From positions 1,116,001 through 1,180,000 of the forward strand of contig NZ_CP076413.1 of assembly GCF_021173085.1 (NCBI RefSeq): DNA of 64,000 nt, read 5' to 3'. The translations under genes and the position numbers were made by a program. The stretch is from Ralstonia wenshanensis (lineage in GTDB: Bacteria; Pseudomonadota; Gammaproteobacteria; Burkholderiales; Burkholderiaceae). Below the pieces are notes generated by a model, which was not told where the DNA came from, did no database searches, and worked only from the letters and a program-made list of their open reading frames with translations. Positions 25,220 through 34,098 of this stretch are shown here, piece by piece. Position 1 is the stretch's first letter; each line of letters begins with the position of its first letter.

Positions 25220-28200
25220 GCGATCACGCTTACGAACGCGATGGCGCAGCGGTCTCGCCCGAGGCCTTCTCGCGCGCCGCGTGCGACCCGCAGGGCTCCG
25301 TTGTGGTTGAAGCGTGCGCGGGCAGCGGCAAGACGTGGTTGCTGGTCACGCGCATGCTGCGCCTGCTGCTGGCGGGTGCGGCACCATCGGACATTCTCGC
25401 CATCACGTTCACGCGCAAGGCGGCCGAAGAGATGCGCCAGCGTTTGCTCGATATCCTCGCGCAACTGGCCAGCGCTGACGATGAAGGCGTCGTGCGCGAG
25501 CTGATCGCGCGCACGGTGGATGAGCGCGATGCGCCCGCGCTGATTGAAACCGCGCGTGGGTTGTATGCCCGCGTGCTGGAATCGCCGTCGCGCATGGCGA
25601 TCGACACGTTCCACGGCTGGTTCGGTTCGCTGCTGCGCGGGGCGCCGTTGTCGTCTGGCGTGCAGCAGGGCGCATCGTTGCGTGAAGATGCCGGGCGGCT
25701 GCGGCGTGAAGCTTGGGCGCCTTTCTGGCGCGGCTTGCTGGCCGACGATCAGGCTGACTTGCGCGCCGCGTATGAAGCGCTTGCCGATCTGGTCGGCGAT
25801 TTCCAGGCCGGTCGCCTGCTCGATGCAATGTTCCATCAGCGCAGCGATTGGTGGGCGTACAAGACGCAGGCGGCGGGGCGTCCGCTGGATGCATTGGACG
25901 CACTGCTTGGCGACGATGCGACGGTCGATCCGTTGATCGAAGCGCTGCAGGATGCGGCGTTGTTGGCCGACATGCTGCGCGTGTCCGGGTGGCTCGGGCA
26001 GGGCGGTACGGCCGAGGGCAAGCGCGCGGTCACCATCGAATCGGCGGTCACCGCAGCGCGCGGAACCGATGTGTCGGATGAGGCCGCTCGTGCGCAAGCA
26101 TTTGATGCGCTCTTCGCCGCCTTCCATACGCAAGCCGGCAAGGCGCGCGCGTGCAAGCCGACCAAGGCGCTCATCAAAGCCGTTGGCGACGAGCACGCAC
26201 AAACGCTGGTGACCTTGCACACCACGCTCTGCGAAGCGCTGACCACCATCCAGGCCCGCCGCCAGGAAGCCCGCGTGCGCGCCGTCAACGCAGCATTGTT
26301 TGCGCTGGGTGACGCACTCATCGAACGCTATCAGGCCTACAAGCGCCAGGCGCGCGCGATGGACTTCACCGATCTCGAATGGGAAGCCGCGCGCCTGATG
26401 CAGCAAGACGATACCGCCGCTTACCTCCAGGTGCGGCTCGACGCGCGCTACAAACATCTGCTGCTCGACGAGTTTCAGGATACGAACCCGATGCAGTGGT
26501 GCATCCTGCAGGGCTGGCTGGCCGGTTATGCCGGCACCGGCACGCAGCCGAGCGTGTTTCTGGTGGGCGATCCGAAGCAATCGATCTACCGTTTCCGCCG
26601 CGCGGATGCGCGATTGTTCGATGCTGCGCGTGAAATGCTCGTCGCCGAATTCAACGCGACCGTGCTGCGCACCAACCGCACGCGTCGCAATGCGCCGGCC
26701 GTGCTGGAGTGGGTCAATGCCGTGTTCCTGCAAGCGCGGGCGCGCGGTGACTATCCCATCTACGCCGAGCAAAGCACTGCCGTGGATGCACCCATCGGGC
26801 AGGCGCTGCTATTGCCACTGGTGCCCGTGTCCGAAGCCGAACAGGCTGACGAAGCCGCCCCCCGCGATACGCTCACCGAGCCGCGTGAGGAGGCCGGCGA
26901 TTCGCAGCGCTATGAAGAGGGCCGCCAAGTGGCCGCTTGCCTGCGCGCATTGCACGCTAACGAGCGCATTCGCGAGGGTGGCGTCGAGCGCCCCGTGCGC
27001 TGGAGCGATTTCCAGCTGCTCGTCCGCCGCAAACGCTATCTCGCCGATTACGAACGCGCGCTGCGCGACGCCGGCGTGCCATATCTGAGCCCGCGCCGTG
27101 GCGGTCTGCTGGCGACACTCGAAGCGCTTGATCTGTGCGCGCTGCTTGATTTCCTGATGACGCCGCAGGCCGATTTGTCGCTCGCGCATGTGCTGCGCAG
27201 CCCCATCTTCGCCGCCACCGACGACCACCTCATCGCACTGGCGCGGGTTGGCGAAAGCACGGTCGCATTGACGTGGTGGGAGCGCCTGATCGCGCTGGCC
27301 GCCCAGCCTGATGCGGCGGACACCTTGCGCTACGCGCATCGCATGCTGTCGCGCTGGCTGGCAGTGGCGCCCACGCTGCCCGTGCACGATCTGCTCGATC
27401 ACATCGTCTACACGGGCGAACTCAAGCGCCGCTATGCAGAGCGCGCACCGGCCGCAAACCGCGATCAGGTGCTTGCCAACCTGGATGCATTTTTGAAGCT
27501 CGCGCTCGATCTGGATGGCGGCCGCTATCCGAGCCTGCCGAAGTTCATGGCCGAACTGCGCGCCATCCGCCAGGGTGACGAGGACGAAAGCCCTGACGAA
27601 GGCATGCAGGGCGACACGGAAGCGCCGGACGCCATTGATGCCGAAGTTGCCAGCGAAGGACTTGACGCCGTACAGATCCTGACCGTACATGCCTCCAAGG
27701 GGCTCGAGGCGCCGTTCGTCGTGCTGCTCGACAGCCACCACAGCGACGCGCGTGTCGATACGGCCGGCATCTTGATTGATTGGCCGCCCGGGGCGCAGGC
27801 GCCTGTGCATTTTTCTGCGTTTGGAAAAACGTCCGAGCGCGGTCTCGCGCGCGAGTCTCTCTTCAAGCAAGAAAACGAGCTTGCCGAGCGCGAGAACTGG
27901 AACCTGCTCTACGTGGCGATGACGCGTGCGCGGCAAGCGCTGATCGTTTCCGGTGTGGCGAACAAGCGCGATGTCACAGCGGCCCAATCAGTCGATGAAG
28001 GTGATGCGCCCGAGGTGGACGGCACGGCGAGCTGGTACACGCTGCTCGCCATGGCAGGCGTGGCGTCACCTGCGCCGATGCTAGATGGCCTAGCAGATTC
28101 GGCGGGCAATGCGGCAGGGGCGGAGGCGGTCTCTTACCACGACTTCCGCGCGCCGCTTACGGTGACGGTGCGTGTCGGTGCAGTCGGCGCATCCGCAGAG

Positions 28201-28737
28201 GGGCCTGCCGATATCGTCTTTGACCAAGGCGCCGTCGCGCAGGGCGAACTGCTGCATGCCGTGCTCGAGCGCCTGACGCGCCGGGGCTTGCCTGAACAGG
28301 CGCCCGACGCAGAGACAATCGCGCGCTGGTTCGGTGCCACCGGCGTCACGCAAACCGACGCCACGCGCGCCGCCGATGCCGTGCGCCGGATGCTTTCAGC
28401 CGAGGCGCTCGCGCACGTTTTCGACCCCGCGCGCTTCGATGCCGCACATAACGAGATCGAACTCTTCGGCCCAGACGGCGCGCTGTTGCGCATCGATCGC
28501 CTGATCGAACGTGGCAAAGACGTCCTCGTGGTCGACTACAAACTGCGCTTGCTGCCCGTTGAACGTGCCGCCTATGCGGATCAGTTGCGCGGCTATGTGG
28601 CCGCCGTCGCGCCGATGTATCCGGGGCGCACCGTGCGCGCAGGCGTGGCGACCGCGCAGGGGGAGTGGATCGACCTGGACGCGTTGCCCAAGCCGGTGCA
28701 GACGTCACACGACGACAGCCAAGGCGCGTTGTTCTGA
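25216..28737 (+). CDS. addA: AddA-type ATP-dependent helicase/exonuclease subunit
   Basis: This 1173-residue UvrD/RecB-family protein has Walker A AGSGKT at residues 35-40, motif Ia FTRKAAEEM, motif II LLLDEFQDTNPMQW, motif III GDPKQSIYRFRRAD, motif V TVHASKGLE and motif VI LLYVAMTRARQ. A C-terminal RecB-type nuclease follows, with active-site Asp1107 and Lys1109 in VVDYK. With AddB it forms a dual-nuclease recombination enzyme that replaces RecBCD in this lineage. Translation is probably coupled to addB through the ATGA overlap. The chain is intact, with no frameshift. Confidence 0.93.
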   Translation: MSDHAYERDGAAVSPEAFSRAACDPQGSVVVEACAGSGKTWLLVTRMLRLLLAGAAPSDILAITFTRKAAEEMRQRLLDILAQLASADDEGVVRELIARTVDERDAPALIETARGLYARVLESPSRMAIDTFHGWFGSLLRGAPLSSGVQQGASLREDAGRLRREAWAPFWRGLLADDQADLRAAYEALADLVGDFQAGRLLDAMFHQRSDWWAYKTQAAGRPLDALDALLGDDATVDPLIEALQDAALLADMLRVSGWLGQGGTAEGKRAVTIESAVTAARGTDVSDEAARAQAFDALFAAFHTQAGKARACKPTKALIKAVGDEHAQTLVTLHTTLCEALTTIQARRQEARVRAVNAALFALGDALIERYQAYKRQARAMDFTDLEWEAARLMQQDDTAAYLQVRLDARYKHLLLDEFQDTNPMQWCILQGWLAGYAGTGTQPSVFLVGDPKQSIYRFRRADARLFDAAREMLVAEFNATVLRTNRTRRNAPAVLEWVNAVFLQARARGDYPIYAEQSTAVDAPIGQALLLPLVPVSEAEQADEAAPRDTLTEPREEAGDSQRYEEGRQVAACLRALHANERIREGGVERPVRWSDFQLLVRRKRYLADYERALRDAGVPYLSPRRGGLLATLEALDLCALLDFLMTPQADLSLAHVLRSPIFAATDDHLIALARVGESTVALTWWERLIALAAQPDAADTLRYAHRMLSRWLAVAPTLPVHDLLDHIVYTGELKRRYAERAPAANRDQVLANLDAFLKLALDLDGGRYPSLPKFMAELRAIRQGDEDESPDEGMQGDTEAPDAIDAEVASEGLDAVQILTVHASKGLEAPFVVLLDSHHSDARVDTAGILIDWPPGAQAPVHFSAFGKTSERGLARESLFKQENELAERENWNLLYVAMTRARQALIVSGVANKRDVTAAQSVDEGDAPEVDGTASWYTLLAMAGVASPAPMLDGLADSAGNAAGAEAVSYHDFRAPLTVTVRVGAVGASAEGPADIVFDQGAVAQGELLHAVLERLTRRGLPEQAPDAETIARWFGATGVTQTDATRAADAVRRMLSAEALAHVFDPARFDAAHNEIELFGPDGALLRIDRLIERGKDVLVVDYKLRLLPVERAAYADQLRGYVAAVAPMYPGRTVRAGVATAQGEWIDLDALPKPVQTSHDDSQGALF

Positions 28738-28793
28738 CGCGGGCGGCACAAACAGAAAAGGGGAGGGTGATGCGGACGGGCAAAAGAGAAGGG

Positions 28794-28891
28794 GGACGAG
28801 CCTGACCCTCGGCACTGGCGGAAAACGGCTGTGGCTGCTTCGTTCCCGACCTGACCAGGTTGACCGCGCCACCATGCGAGGAGGCCCGTCC
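28794..28891 (-). ncRNA. ffs: 4.5S RNA of the signal recognition particle
   Basis: Read on the reverse strand, the centre contains CCTGGTCAGGTCGGGAACG followed by AAGCAGCC, the conserved domain IV tip that binds Ffh. The ends GGACGGGCCT and AGGCTCGTCC pair over 10 bp with one G-U. Length is about 98 nt, right for a small bacterial SRP RNA. With Ffh and FtsY it targets membrane proteins to the translocon. It lies antisense-oriented between addA and dnaX. The exact ends are estimated from the terminal helix. Confidence 0.93.
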
Positions 28892-29000
28892 GACCAGCAT
28901 TGTAACCGACTCCCACGTCCCCACCTGAATATCCTTGCAATTCGCTCGGCGCGCATGGCGGTTGACCCCTCCGAAGCCGCGTCGGAAATCCACCTCGCTT

Positions 29001-29009
29001 TGCTACAAT
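29001..29009 (+). promoter_or_regulatory. Extended -10 element abutting the dnaX start codon
   Basis: TGCTACAAT at 29001-29009 is an extended -10 element that ends 7 nt before the dnaX ATG at 29017. Initiation at the usual distance would place +1 at or next to the A of the start codon. No purine-rich ribosome site lies between. This predicts a leaderless dnaX mRNA. Confidence 0.55.
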
Positions 29010-29016
29010 CCGCCGC

Positions 29017-31182
29017 ATGAGTTATCAAGTGCTCGCCCGCAAGTGGCGCCCTCGCGATTTCACCACGCTGGTCGGTCAGGAACACGTGGTGAAAGCGCTC
29101 ACGCATGCGCTCGAACAGCAGCGCCTGCACCACGCATACCTGTTCACGGGTACGCGCGGTGTCGGCAAGACGACGCTGTCGCGCATCCTTGCCAAATCGC
29201 TCAATTGCGTCGGCGCAGACGGGCAGGGCGGCATCACCGCGCAGCCGTGCGGCGTGTGCCGCGCCTGTACCGAGATCGATGCCGGGCGCTTTGTCGATTA
29301 CATCGAGATGGATGCCGCCTCCAACCGCGGCGTCGACGAGATGGCGCAGCTGCTGGACCGCGCGGTCTACGCGCCAACCAGCGGCCGCTTCAAGGTCTAC
29401 ATGATCGACGAAGTGCACATGCTGACCAACCACGCCTTCAACGCGATGCTGAAGACGCTGGAAGAGCCGCCCGAGCACGTCAAGTTCATCCTCGCGACCA
29501 CCGATCCGCAGAAGATTCCGGTGACGGTGCTGTCGCGCTGCCTGCAGTTCAACCTCAAGCAGATGCCGCCGGGGCACATCGTGTCTCACCTGGACCGCAT
29601 CCTTGGCGAAGAGGGCATCGCCCACGAGCCGAATGCGTTGCGTCTGCTGGCGGCCGCTGCCCAGGGTTCGATGCGCGATGCGCTGTCGCTCACCGACCAG
29701 GCGATCGCGTACAGCGCCGGTGAGGTGAGTGAAGCTGCCGTGCGCGGCATGCTTGGTGCGATCGACCAGAGTTACCTCGTGCGTTTGCTCGATGCGCTGG
29801 CCGATGAGAATGGCGCGGCGCTTGTCGAGATCGCTGACGAGATGGCGGGGCGCAGTCTGAGCTTCTCGGGCGCGCTGCAGGATCTTGCATCCCTGTTGCA
29901 GAAGATTGCGCTGGCGCAGGTCGTGCCTGCTGCCGTGCAGGACGACTGGCCCGAGGCCGACGATGTGCGCCGCCTTGCCGAGCGCTTCGATGCGCAGTCG
30001 GTGCAACTGTTCTACCAGTTTGCCAACCTGGGCCGGAACGAACTGGCGCTTGCGCCGGATGAATACGCCGGCTTCACGATGACGCTGCTGCGCATGCTGG
30101 CGTTCCAGCCCGGACAGTCGGGTGGGGACGCGCCGCCGCCTTCGGGCGGTGGTGGCGGGAAGCGGGCGATGCCGCTGGCAGCAACCCCGACCGCATCGAC
30201 GCGCTCTGCGGCCCCGGCGACTGCGCCCGTGGCGGTGCGTCCGGAGCAGGTGGTCGAGGCGCCGCGTGCGACTTACCAAGCAACTCCGACGGCACCTGCG
30301 CCCGTTGCGGCGGTTGCAGATACGCCGGCTGCGGCGCCAGCGCGTCGCTCGCCGGCGATGGAAGCCTTGGCCGCTGCGCGTCAGGCGTCGAGTCGTGGCC
30401 GCGGCGGAGCTTCTGCACCTGTCGCTACGCCGGTAGCGGCGCCCGCGCCTGTCGCGCCTGCCTCTGCATCCGCTGCAGGTCCACGTCCGAATCCGGCTGC
30501 TGCGCCGGCATCCGCACCGCAGCGCCGTGAAAAGCCGGTTGCAGTTGCCGCGCCCACCGATGACGGCCCGCCGCCCTGGGATGAAATGCCGGGCGAGTTT
30601 GCTTCGCCGTCGCTTGAAGAGATGGACGCCGCGTTTGCCGGCTGGGATTCCGCTTCCAACGTGCGCCCCGGAGCGTCTGAGCCGGCGGCACGTCGTCCTG
30701 CACCGATCGAAGCGCCGGCAGCTGCGCCTGCGCCGGCTAAGGCGGTCGCCCCGGAGCCGGTAGCCGCAGCGACGCCGCCTGATCTGAGCGCCAGCGGTCT
30801 TACCACGTTCGACGGCAATTGGCCGGCACTGGCAGCGAGCCTGCCGATCCGCGGTCTGGCACAGCAACTGGCCTACCAGAGCGAGTTGGCTGCCGTAGAA
30901 GGCGTCACGATGCGCCTGCGCGTACCGTTGCCTCCGCTGACTGACGCCAACGTCGTCGAGCGCCTGGAGGCAGCACTGACGGAACACTTCGGCACGCCCG
31001 TTCGCGTGGCGTGCGATATCGGGCCTGCACGCGCCACCGCGGCGGCTGTCGATGCCGAACAGCGCGCCGAGCGCCAACGCAATGCCGAAGACGCCATCGC
31101 CGCCAACCCGTTTGTGCAGGCGCTGGTTCGTGACTTTGCCGCGCAGGTCGTTCCCGGTTCGATCCAACCGCACGCGCACTGA
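29017..31182 (+). CDS. dnaX: DNA polymerase III subunits gamma and tau
   Basis: The 721-residue clamp-loader ATPase opens with MSYQVLARKWRPRDF. It has Walker A GTRGVGKT at residues 45-52, zinc ligands Cys64, Cys78, Cys81 and Cys84, and Walker B YMIDEVHML. After the ATPase and collar (to about residue 365) comes a long Ala/Pro-rich linker to about 585, then a conserved C-terminal domain (LTTFDGNWPALAASL) expected to bind the polymerase and helicase. I see no A-rich slippery heptamer, so the short gamma form, if made, needs another mechanism. There is no Shine-Dalgarno before the ATG. ybaB follows after 85 bp. Confidence 0.95.
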   Translation: MSYQVLARKWRPRDFTTLVGQEHVVKALTHALEQQRLHHAYLFTGTRGVGKTTLSRILAKSLNCVGADGQGGITAQPCGVCRACTEIDAGRFVDYIEMDAASNRGVDEMAQLLDRAVYAPTSGRFKVYMIDEVHMLTNHAFNAMLKTLEEPPEHVKFILATTDPQKIPVTVLSRCLQFNLKQMPPGHIVSHLDRILGEEGIAHEPNALRLLAAAAQGSMRDALSLTDQAIAYSAGEVSEAAVRGMLGAIDQSYLVRLLDALADENGAALVEIADEMAGRSLSFSGALQDLASLLQKIALAQVVPAAVQDDWPEADDVRRLAERFDAQSVQLFYQFANLGRNELALAPDEYAGFTMTLLRMLAFQPGQSGGDAPPPSGGGGGKRAMPLAATPTASTRSAAPATAPVAVRPEQVVEAPRATYQATPTAPAPVAAVADTPAAAPARRSPAMEALAAARQASSRGRGGASAPVATPVAAPAPVAPASASAAGPRPNPAAAPASAPQRREKPVAVAAPTDDGPPPWDEMPGEFASPSLEEMDAAFAGWDSASNVRPGASEPAARRPAPIEAPAAAPAPAKAVAPEPVAAATPPDLSASGLTTFDGNWPALAASLPIRGLAQQLAYQSELAAVEGVTMRLRVPLPPLTDANVVERLEAALTEHFGTPVRVACDIGPARATAAAVDAEQRAERQRNAEDAIAANPFVQALVRDFAAQVVPGSIQPHAH

Positions 31183-31267
31183 ATCGCATTCCAAGACTGA
31201 ACATTGAATACCGGCGCGCCAACCTGAGCGGCGCGCCCTTCACGACCCATTTCAAGGAGCAACGACC

Positions 31268-31615
31268 ATGATGAAAGGCCAGATCGCGGGGCTGATGAAG
31301 CAAGCCCAGCAGATGCAGGAAAACATGAAGAAGGCCCAGGAGCAGCTTGCGTTGATCGAGGTGGAAGGCGTGTCCGGTGCCGGCCTCGTGAAGGTGGTGA
31401 TGACCTGCAAGAACGACGTGAAGCGTGTGTCGATCGACCCGAGCCTGCTGGCCGAAGGCGAAGACAAGGATCTGCTGGAAGACCTCATCGCCGCTGCGTT
31501 CAATGACGCCGTGCGCAAGGCCGAGGCCACTGCGCAAGAGAAGATGGGCTCGCTCACCTCCGGTTTGGGCGGCATGGCGAGCATGCTGCCGCCCGGCTTC
31601 AAGCTGCCGTTCTAA
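31268..31615 (+). CDS. ybaB: Nucleoid-associated protein, YbaB/EbfC family
   Basis: The 115-residue protein has the YbaB pattern: an N-terminal helix with [18 protein letters not shown], a central strand region ([16 protein letters not shown]) and a second helix. YbaB dimers bind DNA with little sequence preference and sit beside dnaX and recR in most bacteria. The ATG at 31268 is 8 nt after AAGGAG; a second ATG follows at once and could also be used. The usual direct step to recR is interrupted here by an extra small gene. Confidence 0.95.
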   Translation: MMKGQIAGLMKQAQQMQENMKKAQEQLALIEVEGVSGAGLVKVVMTCKNDVKRVSIDPSLLAEGEDKDLLEDLIAAAFNDAVRKAEATAQEKMGSLTSGLGGMASMLPPGFKLPF

Positions 31616-31638
31616 ACGACGCTGATCAGGATCGCGCC

Positions 31639-31938
31639 ATGGTGCTGGAATCCGCGCTGCTGCACGTCAGGCCCGGCCAGGAAGCTGCCTTCGAGGCGGC
31701 CTTCGGCGAGGCTCGCCACATCATCGGTGCGATGCGGGGCTTCGTTTCGCTTTCACTGTCGCGCTGCGTGGAGAAGACTAGCGATTACCTGCTGTTGGTG
31801 CAGTGGCAGAAGCTGGAAGACCATACCATCGGCTTTCGTCAGTCGCCCGAGTACCAGCGGTGGCGCGCGCTGCTGCATCATTTCTATGACCCGATGCCGG
31901 AAGTGCTGCACCACACGACGGTTCTGGAGCACGTGTGA
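31639..31938 (+). CDS. Antibiotic biosynthesis monooxygenase (ABM) domain protein
   Basis: This 99-residue protein consists of a single ABM dimeric alpha-beta barrel, recognised by [13 protein letters not shown], the central [13 protein letters not shown] and [20 protein letters not shown]. Such small domains include heme- or quinone-processing monooxygenases and many uncharacterised proteins. No catalytic residue set is diagnostic here. It starts 24 bp after ybaB, and its TGA overlaps the recR ATG (TGATG), so it is built into the ybaB-recR operon. A link to recombination is suggested only by position. Confidence 0.82.
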   Translation: MVLESALLHVRPGQEAAFEAAFGEARHIIGAMRGFVSLSLSRCVEKTSDYLLLVQWQKLEDHTIGFRQSPEYQRWRALLHHFYDPMPEVLHHTTVLEHV

Positions 31939-32558
31939 TGCGTAACGCTCCAGGCACGCCATCGGCGCTGCAGATGCTGGTTGAAGCCTTGCGCGTGCTG
32001 CCGGGCGTGGGCCCCAAGTCTGCCCAGCGGATGGCGTATCACCTCATGCAACATGACCGCGAGGGCGCCGCGCAACTGGCGCAGGCGCTGTCGGAGGCGA
32101 CGGAATCGATCCAGCACTGCAGCCGCTGCAATACCTTTACCGAGCAGGAAATCTGCGAGACCTGCCTGGACACGCGCCGCGATGCGTCGCTGCTATGCGT
32201 GGTGGAAACGCCGGCTGATCAGATGATGATCGAGCAGACGCTGACTTATCGGGGCCAATACTTCGTGCTGATGGGGCGGCTCTCGCCGCTCGACAACATC
32301 GGCCCGAAAGAGATCCACCTCGAACGCTTGCTGGCCCGCGCGATCGATCCTGCGCTGGGCGGGCCCTGCTCCGAGGTCATCCTTGCCACCAACTTCACCA
32401 GCGAGGGTGAGGCGACCGCCCACTACATTGGCGAGATGTTGAAGGCGCGCGGTATCAAGGCGACGCGTCTGGCGCGTGGTGTGCCGGTGGGCGGTGAGCT
32501 GGAATACGTGGACGCGGGCACCATTGCCCGCGCGGTGCTGGATCGGCGCCAGCTCTGA
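31938..32558 (+). CDS. recR: Recombination mediator RecR
   Basis: RecR helps RecFO load RecA on gapped DNA. The 206-residue product has an N-terminal helix-hairpin-helix region ([19 protein letters not shown]), a four-cysteine zinc site (Cys61, Cys64, Cys73, Cys76), a Toprim domain with CVVETPADQ, and the C-terminal [18 protein letters not shown]. The ATG at 31938 overlaps the stop of the preceding ABM gene; a GTG one codon earlier is a possible alternative. It ends 17 bp before a convergent porin gene. Confidence 0.96.
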   Translation: MRNAPGTPSALQMLVEALRVLPGVGPKSAQRMAYHLMQHDREGAAQLAQALSEATESIQHCSRCNTFTEQEICETCLDTRRDASLLCVVETPADQMMIEQTLTYRGQYFVLMGRLSPLDNIGPKEIHLERLLARAIDPALGGPCSEVILATNFTSEGEATAHYIGEMLKARGIKATRLARGVPVGGELEYVDAGTIARAVLDRRQL

Positions 32559-32575
32559 ACCGGCGCACCTGAATC

Positions 32576-33934
32576 TCAGAATTCGGTATGCAGGCGCGTA
32601 CCGAAAAATACCGCAGGACCGCGATCCGCGTTGTAGCCGGGATTGCGAATCCATTGCGCGTCGGCACTGATCCACAGGTGCTTGGTCGCCTGGAAGCTAT
32701 AGAACGCCTCGACGATCTGCTCGGGCGCATAGTTCAGCTTGCCGTCTCCCAGGAATACGCCCAGGCCGCCTTGCTGCAGGTAGCGACGGTGATCCGGCGA
32801 CAGCATGTTGATCGCCGCCGCGAGCCCGACCGTGTCATCCGAGCGGCCCCACTGGCTGCCCTTGACCAGCGTACCGAACGACACGGAGCGATCGATCTCC
32901 GTAAAGGCGTAGGTTTCCGTCTTGCCGTCCGCCCAGGATGCACGTGCGAAGACGCCAATGTCATCGTTGATCCGCTGTTCGCCGCCAATACCGACGCCGA
33001 CCTTGGAGTTGTCGCGTCGCGCCAGGCTGATGTCCGGCGCGCTGCCCGTCGACTGGCCGAGGGCGAGGGCATCGTCGTAGCGGGCCATGTCGGTCCTGTT
33101 TCGGAAGAGCATCACGCGCAGCTTGCCGGGCTGGCCCGCGAGCGTGTGGCTCCGCTCGACTTCAAACACGTCGCCGTAGTGGCGGCCGATGCGCGTGTCG
33201 AGCGGCAGGCCGTTGGATTCTTCCGGCTGGATGAAGCGGCCGATGCGATAGGCCCAGTCGCCGTCGTAATACTCCAGGGCGGCACCCCAGGTGTAGCCGC
33301 GTGCATCAGCAGCGTAGTCGAACGCGCCGTGCGTGAGGAACGACCAGTTCAGGAATTGCGTGCGCGGATCGTGCGCGTAGGTCACGCTGTCGAACACGTC
33401 CAGCACCGAAAAATTGCCGGCTGTGAAGACAAGGCGACGCTTGTCGACCTGGCCGGCAAACTGGTTCATCTCGGCTTCCTTCTCTTCAGTGCCGCCACCC
33501 AGGCCGACCGTCTGGCGGAAGAAGGCGCGTGCGCGATAGAGCGTCGGGTTCGGGCCGGCGGTCTTGGCCAACTCACCATTGGTGAATCCGGCCAGGCCAT
33601 GCAGACCCGAGAAGGGCTGGCCGAACGCCATTTCCGGATTGAAGTGCACTTCAGCGCCTTGCCACAGGCGCATGCCCAGATCAAGCGTCGTCGTGACCGA
33701 ATAGCTGGTGGTGGACTTGCTCGACAGGCTGTTCGGCCCGCTGTACGGCGAGTGGAACGATAGGTCGTGCTGCCACACGTAGGTGGCCTGGCCATGCACG
33801 GCAAAGCGGTCGGGATCGTTGATCGCCCAACTGGCGGTGTCGCCTGTGCTGCTTTCGGCTGCCAAGGCATGCCCGGCGCTCAAGGATAGGGCGCACAGGG
33901 CGGTCAAGCGGGCAAGACGGAACGGAAGCGGCAT
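32576..33934 (-). CDS. OprB-like carbohydrate-selective porin
   Basis: The 452-residue outer-membrane protein has a signal peptide (LARLTALCALSLSAGHALA) and a beta-barrel pattern of alternating aromatic strands ending in Phe (RLHTEF). Segments such as FAVHGQATYVWQHDLSFHSPY, LGMRLWQGAEVHFNPE and AFYSFQATKHLWISADAQW resemble the OprB / carbohydrate-porin family. It would let small polar solutes into the periplasm. It is divergent from a lysR gene, with nested inverted repeats between them, so the LysR-type protein may regulate it. The start at 33934 lacks a strong ribosome site. The real permeant is unknown. Confidence 0.85.
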   Translation of the reverse strand: MPLPFRLARLTALCALSLSAGHALAAESSTGDTASWAINDPDRFAVHGQATYVWQHDLSFHSPYSGPNSLSSKSTTSYSVTTTLDLGMRLWQGAEVHFNPEMAFGQPFSGLHGLAGFTNGELAKTAGPNPTLYRARAFFRQTVGLGGGTEEKEAEMNQFAGQVDKRRLVFTAGNFSVLDVFDSVTYAHDPRTQFLNWSFLTHGAFDYAADARGYTWGAALEYYDGDWAYRIGRFIQPEESNGLPLDTRIGRHYGDVFEVERSHTLAGQPGKLRVMLFRNRTDMARYDDALALGQSTGSAPDISLARRDNSKVGVGIGGEQRINDDIGVFARASWADGKTETYAFTEIDRSVSFGTLVKGSQWGRSDDTVGLAAAINMLSPDHRRYLQQGGLGVFLGDGKLNYAPEQIVEAFYSFQATKHLWISADAQWIRNPGYNADRGPAVFFGTRLHTEF

Positions 33935-34023
33935 GGCGGCAAGCAGGGAGAACGCCGTTAGAATCCCTTTTTCGGATCCGGGAACGGCAAAAGTCCGCCA
34001 TGTTAAACGTGGGCGGGTGACGG

Positions 34024-34066
34024 TCGGATGAAACACGCACGGAACGTGCCCCGATGTCACATCCGA
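34024..34066. promoter_or_regulatory. Nested inverted repeats in the porin/lysR divergent region
   Basis: An outer pair TCGGATG (34024-34030) / CATCCGA (34060-34066) encloses an inner pair GCACG-GAA-CGTGC (34037-34049); their centres are 2 bp apart. They lie between the porin start (33934) and the lysR start (34099), where a LysR-type regulator would be expected to bind. The match to the loose T-N11-A rule was not established. Confidence 0.5.
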
Positions 34067-34098
34067 TGTTGTGTATTTCCCACCTTCAGCTTTCCACA

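Noticed and set aside
29017-31182. Programmed frameshift site in dnaX to make gamma
   Set aside because: No A-rich slippery heptamer was found near the end of the ATPase region; the frame is uninterrupted.
28705-31194. 829-codon open frame antisense to dnaX
   Set aside because: Composition is Arg/His-rich, as expected for the reverse complement of the Ala/Pro-rich linker; the frame also covers the SRP RNA region.
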